This document shows positions 7,393-15,856 of a stretch of 64,000 bases of DNA, in pieces. The position numbers and the translations under genes are program-made. Positions within the stretch are counted from its first letter, which is position 1. Each line of letters begins with the position of its first letter. The DNA is taken from contig NZ_CP007035.1 of assembly GCF_000243115.2 (NCBI RefSeq), positions 1,984,001-2,048,000 of the forward strand. Direction: 5' to 3'. The notes under the pieces are model-generated. The model was not told the DNA's origin. It ran no database searches and was given only the letters and a program-made list of their open reading frames with translations. The stretch is from Niabella soli DSM 19437. GTDB taxonomy: Bacteria; Bacteroidota; Bacteroidia; Chitinophagales; Chitinophagaceae.

Positions 7393-9381
7393 CTATTGGA
7401 CAGCAGGCGCCGCGGGTTTATTCTTATTACCCAGGCTATAGGAAATGGGCACATTGCTTCCCTTGGGAGAAACGCGCACATACCCCGACATTTCCTGGTG
7501 CAGCGCCGAACAGAAATCAGTACAATAGATCGGGAAGATCCCGGTGCGATCAGGGGTCCATTTCAATGTTAATGTTTCGCCCGGCATGATCAATAATTCC
7601 CCGTTTGCAGCACCTTTCACTCCAAAACCATGCGGCACATCCCAATCCTGTTCCAGGTTGGTTACATGAAAAAATACTTCATCGCCCATTTGCACCCCTT
7701 CAATATTATCCGGGGCAAAATGCGAGCGCACCGCGGTCATATACACATGCACCTGGTTGCCCTGTCGCACCACCTTTGATTCCGCCTCGCCCTTAGTTAC
7801 ATAAGGATTTTTATTGGCGTTGATATCAAAGATCTTCAATTGCTTTTCCCTGATCAACGCTGCCGGCACCGCCTGTGCATAGTGCGGCTCGCCAATAGTC
7901 GGGTAGTCGAGGATCAACTGCATTTTATCGCCGCTGATATCAAACAACTGTGCACTTTGTGACAGCTCCGGCCCAGTTGGCAGGTAGCGGTCTTTTGTAA
8001 TTTTATTATAGGCCACTAGGTACTTTCCAAAAGGTTTTTTACTGTCGCCGCCCGGTATCATCAGGTGCCCCACAGAATAATAAGTGGGCTGCCGGTCCAG
8101 CACTTTCAGGTCTTTAATATTCCATTTAACTACTTCGGAGGATACAAAGAAGGACGTATACGCATTTCCTTTGCCGTCAAACTCAGTATGCAAGGGCCCC
8201 AGGCCGGGTTTCTGTACTTCACCATATAATGCTGCCTCATATTTTATTACGGGTATCCCCGAATATTTTTCCGGCTCAAAGGCTTTATCCGCTATAGCTT
8301 TTTGAATTTTATCAAAGCTAAATACCGGCAGCAGGGCGGCCAGCTTGCCACTGCCCACAATATATTCACCGGAGGGATCCACATCGCAGCCATGCGGCGA
8401 TTTTGGACAGGGAATAAAATAAACCAGGTCAGGGAACTCCGTAATATCCAACACGGTTACCTCATTTTCCATTTCGGATTTTGCGGTATGGGTGGTCTCA
8501 TCATACTTGTTATGTGCATATTTCACTGATTGCTTTTTGCCCTTTCCTGCTTTTACATATTCCTCTGCTTTCTTCCAGTTCACCGCCATGATGAAATCTT
8601 TATCCCGCTGCGAGGCGTTTACTTCCAACAGGGTGTTGGCCTGTTCTGTATTATAAGTACTGAAGAAAAACCAGTCGTGCGACTTTCCCTTACCCGCATG
8701 GGAAAGGTCAAAGTTCACCCCCGGTGTTTTTAGCTGAAACGCAATTTTCATCTCGCCATTTGTTTTGTCGACGCTCACAAAGCTGATATGGCCTTTAAAA
8801 TTTTCTTTATAGGAGCTGATCGGCACATCCCCATTGACATCATCCGGCGGTACGCTGAAACGGGTGCCTGCTACTATGTACTCGGAGTTTTCGGTACTAA
8901 AAGGTGAACTGTGATTGCCGGCGCTGTTGGGCAGTTCCAGAATTTCCGCAGTGCGAAAGGTCTTCAGGTCCACACGCGCCAGGCGGGGAGTGTTGTTACC
9001 GTTTACAAACACCCATTTCCCATCCGCTGTACCATCCGTCATCGACATTTCCACATGGTGCAGATCATCCCAGGGCACAAAGCCGTGCGACGTATTGAGC
9101 ATGGGTTTCGTTTCTTCACTATACCCCCACCCTTTTTCCGGGTCAACAGAAAATACGGGGATCACCCGCAGTAAACGACCGCTGGGTAAGCCATATACAC
9201 TTAGTTGTCCGCTGAACCCTCCCGATACAAAATTGTAAAACTCATCGTATTTGCCGGGCGCCACATAAACTTTTGATGCTGCATCGGCACTTACTGCATT
9301 GCCTACTCCTCTGGGTTTACAGGACGCGGCAAGCAATACGGCCACAGTCAATACGCCGGCCATTAATTTTTTAGTAATCAT
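7393..9381 (-). CDS. nosZ: Nitrous-oxide reductase, clade II lipoprotein type
   Basis: The 662-residue protein reduces N2O to N2. It has an N-terminal beta-propeller with CuZ-type histidine motifs (DDLHHVEMSMTDG, CPKSPHGCDVDPSGEY, GPLHTEFDGKG, GEPHYAQA) and a C-terminal cupredoxin domain holding CuA: VPHGFGV (His about 584) and CTDFCSALHQEM (Cys620, Cys624, His628, Met631). Instead of a twin-arginine signal it has a Sec lipoprotein signal ending LAASC at Cys21, which identifies the clade II form found in many non-canonical N2O reducers. It is preceded by a lipoprotein cytochrome c in the same operon and followed by a strong terminator. Confidence 0.97.
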   Translation of the reverse strand: MITKKLMAGVLTVAVLLAASCKPRGVGNAVSADAASKVYVAPGKYDEFYNFVSGGFSGQLSVYGLPSGRLLRVIPVFSVDPEKGWGYSEETKPMLNTSHGFVPWDDLHHVEMSMTDGTADGKWVFVNGNNTPRLARVDLKTFRTAEILELPNSAGNHSSPFSTENSEYIVAGTRFSVPPDDVNGDVPISSYKENFKGHISFVSVDKTNGEMKIAFQLKTPGVNFDLSHAGKGKSHDWFFFSTYNTEQANTLLEVNASQRDKDFIMAVNWKKAEEYVKAGKGKKQSVKYAHNKYDETTHTAKSEMENEVTVLDITEFPDLVYFIPCPKSPHGCDVDPSGEYIVGSGKLAALLPVFSFDKIQKAIADKAFEPEKYSGIPVIKYEAALYGEVQKPGLGPLHTEFDGKGNAYTSFFVSSEVVKWNIKDLKVLDRQPTYYSVGHLMIPGGDSKKPFGKYLVAYNKITKDRYLPTGPELSQSAQLFDISGDKMQLILDYPTIGEPHYAQAVPAALIREKQLKIFDINANKNPYVTKGEAESKVVRQGNQVHVYMTAVRSHFAPDNIEGVQMGDEVFFHVTNLEQDWDVPHGFGVKGAANGELLIMPGETLTLKWTPDRTGIFPIYCTDFCSALHQEMSGYVRVSPKGSNVPISYSLGNKNKPAAPAVQ

Positions 9382-9428
9382 AAATAATCAGTTATGATGT
9401 GCATTGAAATTGATTTACCAACGGCCCT

Positions 9429-9923
9429 TTATTTGGCACCATCGTTCTGCCGCATAAATTCTACGATATTGCGGGCATCCTCATCTGTAAGATTCTGATT
9501 GGGCATTCGCACCAGGCATATTTCCAGTTGCGCCTGCACTTTAGGATCTTTATCGATCATCGGATCCGGATTGGTAATAAAGTTCATGATCCAATAAGGC
9601 TTATGTCTTTCGGTAACGCCTTTCCAGCCGGGCCCTACTAATTTTTCCCCTGTTGTTTTATGACAGGAAAAACATTTTGTCTCCGCAATGGCTTTTCCTT
9701 TGCCGGCCATTGCCGCATCTAGTGCACCAATGGTAACATTGCTTTCACTGAATTTTCCTTCCCCGCGGTTCGGATCATAAGAACCCGTCGCCGGTGCTGC
9801 AGGTGTTTCCGTTTGCGGAGCGGCGGAAGTAGCTGATTTAGTATCGGGGCTTTCTCCACCGCCACAGGCAGTTATCAATAAAGCTCCTACAATGCTCATG
9901 GCTGCGATGATTTTTTTATTCAT
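9429..9923 (-). CDS. Monohaem c-type cytochrome lipoprotein of the nos operon
   Basis: The 164-residue protein has a lipoprotein signal (LLITAC, Cys20), a Thr/Ala/Pro-rich linker of about 35 residues, and a single cytochrome c domain with CFSCH (Cys84, Cys87, His88) and a likely axial Met in CLVRMPNQNLT. It lies 47 bp upstream of nosZ on the same strand and is the probable electron donor to NosZ or a carrier between the quinol-oxidising chain and NosZ. Lipid anchoring of both partners would keep them at the membrane. The donor role is inferred from gene order. Confidence 0.9.
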   Translation of the reverse strand: MNKKIIAAMSIVGALLITACGGGESPDTKSATSAAPQTETPAAPATGSYDPNRGEGKFSESNVTIGALDAAMAGKGKAIAETKCFSCHKTTGEKLVGPGWKGVTERHKPYWIMNFITNPDPMIDKDPKVQAQLEICLVRMPNQNLTDEDARNIVEFMRQNDGAK

Positions 9924-9944
9924 ATTCGTTCAGTTTGATTTGAC

Positions 9945-10004
9945 CAAAGGTAGTGTGGTACACAAGTCCGGTTTTATGACTGAGATCATAAGGAATCATG
10001 ATCT
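9945..10004 (-). promoter_or_regulatory. Promoter and Crp/Fnr-type operators of the cytochrome c-nosZ operon
   Basis: On the minus strand a perfect Bacteroidota -7 element TACCTTTG lies at 9945..9952, 22 bp before the start codon. There is no TTTG at the -33 position. Instead an 18-bp palindrome, TTATGA-N6-TCATAA (9974..9991), is centred 30.5 bp upstream of the -7 element, close to -42 from the likely start of transcription: class II activator geometry. A second overlapping inverted repeat, AGATCAT-N8-ATGATCT, spans 9983..10004. Confidence 0.7.
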
Positions 10005-10019
10005 TTACTGTAATAAACA

Positions 10020-11396
10020 TCAAATGGCCTTGCTAAATAATTCATTATTATCTGAAAGAGTACGCCGCTGCAGATAGAGGTCGAAGGCGCTACAGATCGT
10101 ACGGATAAAATAATGTCCCATTGGCGTTACCTTAACTCCTTTCCGGTCATAAATAATCAGCCCATCGTTCTGCAATTGAGAGAGCAACGGAAAAGAAGAC
10201 TGTTCCAGTATTTCAAGATCTTTTACATCAAAGAGCGTACCTGCCTTACAGGAAATGTCTTTAATATAGCGCCTGAAGGACAAATCTTCCTCACTAAGAA
10301 AATAACCTTTTTTTACGGCTGGTTGATTCGTGTTGATAGCATTATAATAATCATGCAGGTTCTTTTCATTCTGCGCAAAGGCATTCCCTATATCGCTTAT
10401 AGCTGATACGCCCAAACCAAGAAGGAAGGAACTGTTCTGAATAGTATACCCCATAAAATTACGATGAAGCGTGCCTGCTTCCCGCGCCAGGAATAATTCA
10501 TCATGCGGCAACGCGAAGTGATCCATACCAATATCCTGGTAACCGCCTTCCAGCAACAATTTTTTGCCTTCCAGGTAAAGCTGCATTTTCTCCTCCGGCG
10601 CAGGCAATTGTGTTTCGTCAAACAGCCGTTGCATGCGGCTGGTCCAGGGCACATGTGCATAGCTGTAAAAAGCAACCCTGTCTGGTTGCAACGCCAGCAC
10701 CTGTTCAAAAGTGGTTTGTATCCCTGCCAGCCGCTGCAGGGGTAATCCATAGATAAGATCAAAATTAACAGAAGTAAAGCCCTTTTTTCTTGCTTCGTCT
10801 GTTGCCCGCTGCACATTAGTTAAAGGCTGTATGCGGTTGATCACCCGTTGTACTTCGGGATCCATATCCTGCACACCATAACTGATACGCCGGAACCCCA
10901 GGGATGCCAATACCTCCAGGTGTGCCGGCGTGGTGTTATTGGGATGCCCTTCAATACTAAATTCATAGTCCGGGTGCGGGGTGCAGTCTCCAAGTATTGT
11001 TCTCACCAGCCGTTCAAGGTTTTGCGGGGAGAAGAACGTAGGAGTGCCGCCCCCTAAATGGAGTTCCCGGATTACCGGTGTTTGCTGCATCAGGCTCCGG
11101 TATTGTTTCCATTCTTTGGCGATAGCCAGTAAATACGGTTCTTCTACGGTATGATTGGTTGTAATTTTTTTGTTGCACCCACAATAAGTACACAAAGATT
11201 CGCAAAAAGGAAGGTGAATATAAAGGCTGATGCCGTTATGGTTATTTTCAGCAGCAAATTGTTCTCTAAATTGCTCCATCCATTGGCCCGGCGAAATATG
11301 GTCCTGCCAAAACGGAACGGTGGGGTAACTCGTATAACGGGGTACGGGCTGATCATATTTTTTTATTAAAGAGGGGTCTATTATTATTTGGTTCAT
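10020..11396 (-). CDS. hemN: Oxygen-independent coproporphyrinogen III oxidase
   Basis: The 458-residue radical-SAM enzyme carries the cluster motif CESLCTYCGC (CxxxCxxC plus an extra Cys) near residue 65, the GGGTPTF segment, and the HemN C-terminal domain. It oxidatively decarboxylates coproporphyrinogen III to protoporphyrinogen IX without O2, supplying haem under low oxygen. The N-terminal QPVPRYTSYPTVPFW is typical of true HemN rather than the haem chaperone HemW. It lies between the nos and cco loci, matching a need for haem under micro-oxic conditions. Confidence 0.95.
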   Translation of the reverse strand: MNQIIIDPSLIKKYDQPVPRYTSYPTVPFWQDHISPGQWMEQFREQFAAENNHNGISLYIHLPFCESLCTYCGCNKKITTNHTVEEPYLLAIAKEWKQYRSLMQQTPVIRELHLGGGTPTFFSPQNLERLVRTILGDCTPHPDYEFSIEGHPNNTTPAHLEVLASLGFRRISYGVQDMDPEVQRVINRIQPLTNVQRATDEARKKGFTSVNFDLIYGLPLQRLAGIQTTFEQVLALQPDRVAFYSYAHVPWTSRMQRLFDETQLPAPEEKMQLYLEGKKLLLEGGYQDIGMDHFALPHDELFLAREAGTLHRNFMGYTIQNSSFLLGLGVSAISDIGNAFAQNEKNLHDYYNAINTNQPAVKKGYFLSEEDLSFRRYIKDISCKAGTLFDVKDLEILEQSSFPLLSQLQNDGLIIYDRKGVKVTPMGHYFIRTICSAFDLYLQRRTLSDNNELFSKAI

Positions 11397-11403
11397 GATG
11401 ACC

Positions 11404-11448
11404 CAAAGCTACCACTTGCATAGCGCGAGAGCCATGATTGCGATTAGT
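11404..11448 (-). promoter_or_regulatory. Probable hemN promoter with a half-conserved operator
   Basis: The minus-strand element TAGCTTTG (11404..11411) matches TAnnTTTG exactly and lies 7 bp before the start codon, giving an almost leaderless transcript. No -33 TTTG is present. At 11433..11448 the plus strand reads CATGA-N6-TTAGT, one half matching the TATGA-N6-TCATA box of nos and norB, 1 bp off the expected centre. The operator is weak evidence; the -7 element is good. Confidence 0.45.
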
Positions 11449-11587
11449 GGCGATGGAGACCTTCATCAGGCAACCAATGATATTTACTTAAATAGAGGTG
11501 TAAACATCATAGGGATCAACCTGAATGGATTACAAACACGCCGCTCCGGCCGGAGTCAAAAAGATAAATAGCACCTAGTATTAAGAA

Positions 11588-12292
11588 TCAGGGATGGCAC
11601 ATAATTTTCTCAGCAAGCGGACGCCCCGAAAAAGCAGGACTTACATAAGGGATCCCGAGATTCAATCCCCGCAGGATCATCAGGCAGGCAATAAAGGCTG
11701 TAAACCAGGGCAGCCCCCTTTTCAATTTGTTTCGGAGCGGGAAGGATAGCTTATGCCCGGCGAGCATTAACAAGCCCATCAGCGGAACCGTTCCCAAACC
11801 AAAAGCCGCCATTAATAAACCGGATTGCAAAGGGTTTCCAATGACCAATGCTGTGGCTATTGCCATATAAACCATTCCACAAGGCAAGAGACCATTCAAC
11901 ATCCCAATTACAAAAAAAGTAACCGGGCGTTTTTCGCCCAAAAGAAAATAAGACAATGCCCTTTTTATCCGTTGCTGAAAAAAAGCCCCCGGGCCGGTAG
12001 GAGGCATATACTTTGCTCCCAGTAACAGTAACAACATTATTGTACCAACGGCGATTGAAAGCCATTGCTGATAGCCGGTTATGCTGATACCCCGCCCCAG
12101 CAACCCCAGCAATACACCCAGACTGACATAGGTAGTTACCCTTCCTGTGTTATACAGCAATGCACCCTTAACGCGTGCGAACCTGCCCGGGCCATTTATT
12201 GGCAGGGAAAGCGCCAGCGGGCCGCACATGCCAATGCAATGCAAACCGGCAGCCATGCCCATTCCTAACCCTATAATGATTGCGGCTATCAT
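11588..12292 (-). CDS. TauE/SafE- or DsbD_2-type membrane protein of the cco locus
   Basis: The 234-residue protein has about six transmembrane helices and begins with GLGMGMAAGLHCIGMCGPLA, the His-Cys-x-x-Met-Cys motif of the DsbD_2/UreH-like family often annotated as sulfite exporter TauE/SafE. Members encoded beside cbb3 oxidase genes are thought to help metal (copper) or redox handling during oxidase assembly. It starts 4 bp after ccoH and appears to be the last gene of the cco locus. Substrate is not known from sequence. Confidence 0.8.
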   Translation of the reverse strand: MIAAIIIGLGMGMAAGLHCIGMCGPLALSLPINGPGRFARVKGALLYNTGRVTTYVSLGVLLGLLGRGISITGYQQWLSIAVGTIMLLLLLGAKYMPPTGPGAFFQQRIKRALSYFLLGEKRPVTFFVIGMLNGLLPCGMVYMAIATALVIGNPLQSGLLMAAFGLGTVPLMGLLMLAGHKLSFPLRNKLKRGLPWFTAFIACLMILRGLNLGIPYVSPAFSGRPLAEKIMCHP

Positions 12293-12296
12293 TCAT

Positions 12297-12734
12297 CTAA
12301 TGAACCAAAAAACTTTCTTCCTGATAATACGTTAGCCCTTTATTCACCCATTGTACCCGTACTTTGTACCACCCTTTTTGCATGCCTTTAACCGGCAAGG
12401 CATGAACAGCAACTTTGGTATGATCCAGGCTAATGTTCCGGTCGCTTTTGCTATCCGATAATTTTAAGAACGAAATGGTTCCCTTGTTAATATCGCCGGA
12501 CAGGGCTGGAGGGAAAAGGACCCGCAGGCTATCAGCCGTTTCCACAATAGTAACGCTGCTACCGATAGCATGGAGGCGTTGCTTTGCATCGATGATGCTT
12601 TGATACGCCAGTTCTTTTTCGTAGTAATTCGTGTCAATCATTTCATTGGTTTGCAGTATTGCTATATAGACCATAGTGGTCATACCTGCTAAAAAGATCC
12701 CCATTACTATTATTATCCTGTATCCCCAGCTCAT
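12297..12734 (-). CDS. ccoH: CcoH/FixH cbb3 oxidase assembly protein
   Basis: The 145-residue protein has one N-terminal transmembrane helix (about residues 5-25, YRIIIVMGIFLAGMTTMVYI) and a periplasmic beta-rich domain, the FixH/CcoH pattern. The motif DTNYYEKELAYQSIID just after the helix is typical of Bacteroidota FixH proteins. It stabilises the assembling cbb3 oxidase. The ATG giving MSWGYRII is chosen; an upstream extension reads through AT-rich intergenic sequence. A 366-bp gap separates it from ccoG. Confidence 0.88.
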   Translation of the reverse strand: MSWGYRIIIVMGIFLAGMTTMVYIAILQTNEMIDTNYYEKELAYQSIIDAKQRLHAIGSSVTIVETADSLRVLFPPALSGDINKGTISFLKLSDSKSDRNISLDHTKVAVHALPVKGMQKGWYKVRVQWVNKGLTYYQEESFLVH

Positions 12735-13100
12735 GGTACGAAAGTTTTTAGTTATTAGTGTTATGTTAATTGCAAAATGGCATGTAATATCGGAAAACGA
12801 TAAATGTGCGCTATTCACTATTCAATGTTGTTTTCTTAAGCGCTTGATTCCGGAGAATGTAGAATAAGGAATATTAAATACAAAATGTAAACGGGCATTC
12901 TTTTAGTAACATTCAATGTTCGTGTTTTTTGATATTTTTTTTATCGTGGTAAAAACACCTGAACCTACAGCCCTTGGATATTTTATATTACTTCACTATT
13001 CACCTCTCACTTTTCACCTTTCACTATTGACTTAACACTAGTTATTCGCTATCAGTTCTTCGTAATAACGAAGCTTCTCATCAACTGATTTCATTCTTAC
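12735..13100. other. Intergenic gap between ccoG and ccoH
   Basis: No gene is seen in these 366 bases. They hold a small palindrome AACATTCAATGTT near 12908..12920 and a pyrimidine-rich stretch (about 12990..13030) of degenerate TTCACT/TTCACC units, a common low-complexity spacer in this group. No TAnnTTTG element was recognised on the minus strand, so it is unclear whether ccoH has its own promoter. Confidence 0.6.
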
Positions 13101-14519
13101 TTATATAAACGGCCCCAGAAATGTCGATTGCACTTTCGTCATTTTTGCTCCATTAATATATACCCCAACATTGATATTGGAAGACCTTGACCGGATGGCT
13201 GTTTTTGGAATAATGATAAAGAACGTAACCGTATTGATGCTTTCCGGTTTTAAACGGTCATGGCCGGTATCTACCATCTTAATCGTTCCCGGAATGGCGC
13301 CTTCTACTTTTAACTGATACTGTACTTCTTTTTTTGTTTTGTTGATCATTTTTGCCTGGAACAGGTTTGATAACGAATCGGCGCCTACCTCCTGGTACAA
13401 CTGACCTTTCACCCGGGAAACAGTAGTATCTATACTTTTACGTGAAAAAACAAGGGTACTGATAATCCCCATTAAAAGCACCAGTACAACAGAATAAAAT
13501 TTCATTTTACCGTTGAAATGGAAGGGCAATTTTTTGGAGATCTGGTTTTCTGATGCCATGCGGATCAGCCCCAGGGGGCGATTAATTTTCAGCATTACAG
13601 AATTGCAGGCATCAATACAGGCCGTGCATCCCACACATTCCATCTGCACTCCGTCGCGAATATCAATACCCGTAGGGCATACGCTTACACAAAGTTTACA
13701 ATCCACACAATCGCCTAAATCCTGCTGGCTGTTTTTCTTCAGTTTACCCCTCGGCTCCCCCCGGTTATAGTCGTAGGACACCTGCATGGTATCCTTATCG
13801 AATAAAACGCCCTGCAGTCTGCCATAAGGACAAATAGTGGTGCATACAATATCCCTTACAAATGCAAAAACAAAATAGAACAGCAGCGTAAAGAACAGCA
13901 GCCCGGCTAAAATGCTCCAGCTTTCGGCAATGGGTCCGCGGATCAGGCGCCACACTTCCTGTACGCCCAATATATAAGAAAGAAAAGCATGCGCTACCAG
14001 AAACGATACCAACAGGAACACCGCATGTTTTAACGCCTTCCTGGCAAATTTATTTGCATTCATTGGCGCTGCGTTCAGCTTTTTCTGCTGGGCCGGCGTT
14101 CCTTCGATCCACCATTCAATTTTACGGAAAACGAATTCCATAAAGATAGTTTGCGGGCATATCCAGCCGCAAAAAACACGACCATAGATAACGGTGAAGA
14201 AAGCGATGAAGACGATCAGCACGATCATCGCCACAGCGAAAATGATAAAATCATCCGGCCAGAAGATCTGGCCCAATAAAACAAACTTCGCTTCGGGAAA
14301 ATTTAACTGCACTGCGGGAAGCCCGCTGATGGTAATAAAAGGAAGTGCAAAGAATAACCCCAGGTACACAAAAGCCAGCCATTGCCGGTATTGATACAAT
14401 TTCCCCCCGGGTTTTAAAGCATACACCCATTTACGTTTGCCCGTTTCAGTAGTATTACTGTGCCGGTCGCGAAAACTATCTCCTGCTTTAGCAGGACCAA
14501 TAGGCTCTGTTTCCATCAT
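13101..14519 (-). CDS. ccoG: CcoG/RdxA polyferredoxin, cbb3 oxidase copper assembly
   Basis: The 472-residue membrane protein has about five transmembrane helices, a NapH/CcoG-type FCGWICPQTIF motif, TTICPYGRLQGVLFD, two [4Fe-4S] ferredoxin motifs (CVDCKLCVSVCPTG and CVGCTACIDACNS), and a C-terminal periplasmic Ig-like domain. CcoG is a cupric reductase that supplies Cu(I) for the CuB centre of cbb3 oxidase. Its start overlaps the ccoP stop by 4 bp, so the two are coupled. Confidence 0.95.
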   Translation of the reverse strand: MMETEPIGPAKAGDSFRDRHSNTTETGKRKWVYALKPGGKLYQYRQWLAFVYLGLFFALPFITISGLPAVQLNFPEAKFVLLGQIFWPDDFIIFAVAMIVLIVFIAFFTVIYGRVFCGWICPQTIFMEFVFRKIEWWIEGTPAQQKKLNAAPMNANKFARKALKHAVFLLVSFLVAHAFLSYILGVQEVWRLIRGPIAESWSILAGLLFFTLLFYFVFAFVRDIVCTTICPYGRLQGVLFDKDTMQVSYDYNRGEPRGKLKKNSQQDLGDCVDCKLCVSVCPTGIDIRDGVQMECVGCTACIDACNSVMLKINRPLGLIRMASENQISKKLPFHFNGKMKFYSVVLVLLMGIISTLVFSRKSIDTTVSRVKGQLYQEVGADSLSNLFQAKMINKTKKEVQYQLKVEGAIPGTIKMVDTGHDRLKPESINTVTFFIIIPKTAIRSRSSNINVGVYINGAKMTKVQSTFLGPFI

Positions 14520-15637
14520 TTTACTTTTTGTGCTGTGCTGTCTTTATTCCCGGCTGCCGCTACAGGGGCATCCTTGTATAGCTCACCCTGTGGCGCCTTA
14601 GCTCCTGCCGGGTTGGTACCGTGAATAGATTTGATATAGCTGGCGATCTGGGCGATCTGTTCTGCTGAGAAAATATCTTTCCAGCTCATCATTCCTTTTT
14701 CCACCACACCGAACTTGACGGTATGAAAAACATTCCCGATAGAGCCCCCATGCAGCCAGTAATCATCTGTCAGGTTAGGCCCCACACCCCCCTGCCCCGC
14801 ATTGCCATGACAGGCCGTACAGTTGTTCATAAAAAATTTCTTACCCGCCTCAATTCCCGCTGCGTCAAGCATGGTAACCGTGTTTTCATTAACAGCATCT
14901 CCTTTGGTCTTCATATAGGCTGCCACCTGGAGGTTGCCTTTGGTTACCGCAGCTTCATATTCTTCATATTGGTTCAGTCCGGAATGGACTACCTCATAGC
15001 GCCAGAGATAGGCAAGCCCAAACAGGATGGAAGCAATAAAAGCGATGGAAAACCAGGCTGGTACGGGGTTATCCAGCTCCCGGATGCCGTCATAACTATG
15101 GCCCACATCCAGTGTATGCTCCTCCTCTATCGGCTTAAATTTATTAACACGGCCCCACCACGATGAAGCGCCTTTAAACAGTTTTTTCTTTGCCTCGGCT
15201 TTTTCCTGCTGCAGTTCCTCGATACCGGTAAAAAAACGGATCCAGTAAATGAGCACAAACATTACAATAAACTCCAGCGTTACTACTCCTATCAGAAAAT
15301 AACGCAATAAGCTTGCATCCGAAAAAGGATTCGCGGCCGGCGGCGCCGCCTCTTGTCCAAATACCTGTAAGGCCCCGGCTGAAGCCATGATCAGCAGCAG
15401 GGATTTCAGTATTCTTTCACCGGGCTTTTTCAGCCCTTTACGTTTCCGGTAAACATCAGTGGAAGCTATCAGAATATATCCAAGTATCCCTATTACCAGT
15501 AACAGCAGCACAGCAATAATAATCAGCAAGGTGTTTACATCCAGGGTAAACGATGCAGCACCCGGAGGCTGACCTTGCGCCAGAAGCGGAATAGTGGTCA
15601 TTAGCAGCGATTGATTTTTTAAGTCAGGTCGTTTCAT
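14516..15637 (-). CDS. ccoP: Cytochrome c oxidase cbb3 subunit III, monohaem form
   Basis: This 373-residue protein has hydrophobic segments at about 38-58, 75-94, 113-133 and 195-213, then a single cytochrome c domain with CTACH (Cys273, Cys276, His277) and a likely axial Met in EKGMMSWKD. Proteobacterial CcoP has two haems; only one CxxCH is present here, as seen in Bacteroidota. The extra N-terminal helices before the CcoP_N-type segment are unusual and may represent a fused small subunit. It lies between ccoQ and ccoG. Confidence 0.92.
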   Translation of the reverse strand: MKRPDLKNQSLLMTTIPLLAQGQPPGAASFTLDVNTLLIIIAVLLLLVIGILGYILIASTDVYRKRKGLKKPGERILKSLLLIMASAGALQVFGQEAAPPAANPFSDASLLRYFLIGVVTLEFIVMFVLIYWIRFFTGIEELQQEKAEAKKKLFKGASSWWGRVNKFKPIEEEHTLDVGHSYDGIRELDNPVPAWFSIAFIASILFGLAYLWRYEVVHSGLNQYEEYEAAVTKGNLQVAAYMKTKGDAVNENTVTMLDAAGIEAGKKFFMNNCTACHGNAGQGGVGPNLTDDYWLHGGSIGNVFHTVKFGVVEKGMMSWKDIFSAEQIAQIASYIKSIHGTNPAGAKAPQGELYKDAPVAAAGNKDSTAQKVK

Positions 15638-15673
15638 TTAAATTTCTTTAGTTGTGATCAGATAGCATTCAGA

Positions 15674-15838
15674 TCATTCATCGTCCAGCGGCAATTGTTC
15701 CATCCGGGAGATCGTTTCCCTGCTTACTTTTAGTGCATAGACCACTACAGACGTGAACAGCACGGTAAACAACACTAGGGATATCATTGGGTAAACCCCA
15801 ACGCCGCTTATTTTTTCCAAGTAATTAACAAATTTCAT
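15674..15838 (-). CDS. ccoQ: CcoQ-like small subunit of cbb3 oxidase
   Basis: A 54-residue ORF reads from the ATG at 15838 to TGA at 15674..15676. It has one transmembrane helix (about residues 17-37, PMISLVLFTVLFTSVVVYAL) and a charged C-terminus ending EQLPLDDE. Position between ccoNO (18 bp upstream) and ccoP (36 bp downstream), size and topology match the CcoQ subunit that stabilises the oxidase. Confidence 0.85.
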   Translation of the reverse strand: MKFVNYLEKISGVGVYPMISLVLFTVLFTSVVVYALKVSRETISRMEQLPLDDE

Positions 15839-15856
15839 AATCGGGGTATTTATTTA

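Noticed and set aside
12985-13040. Tandem TTCACT/TTCACC units between ccoG and ccoH as a regulatory array
   Set aside because: Units are degenerate, vary in length, and similar spacers occur widely between unrelated genes in this group.
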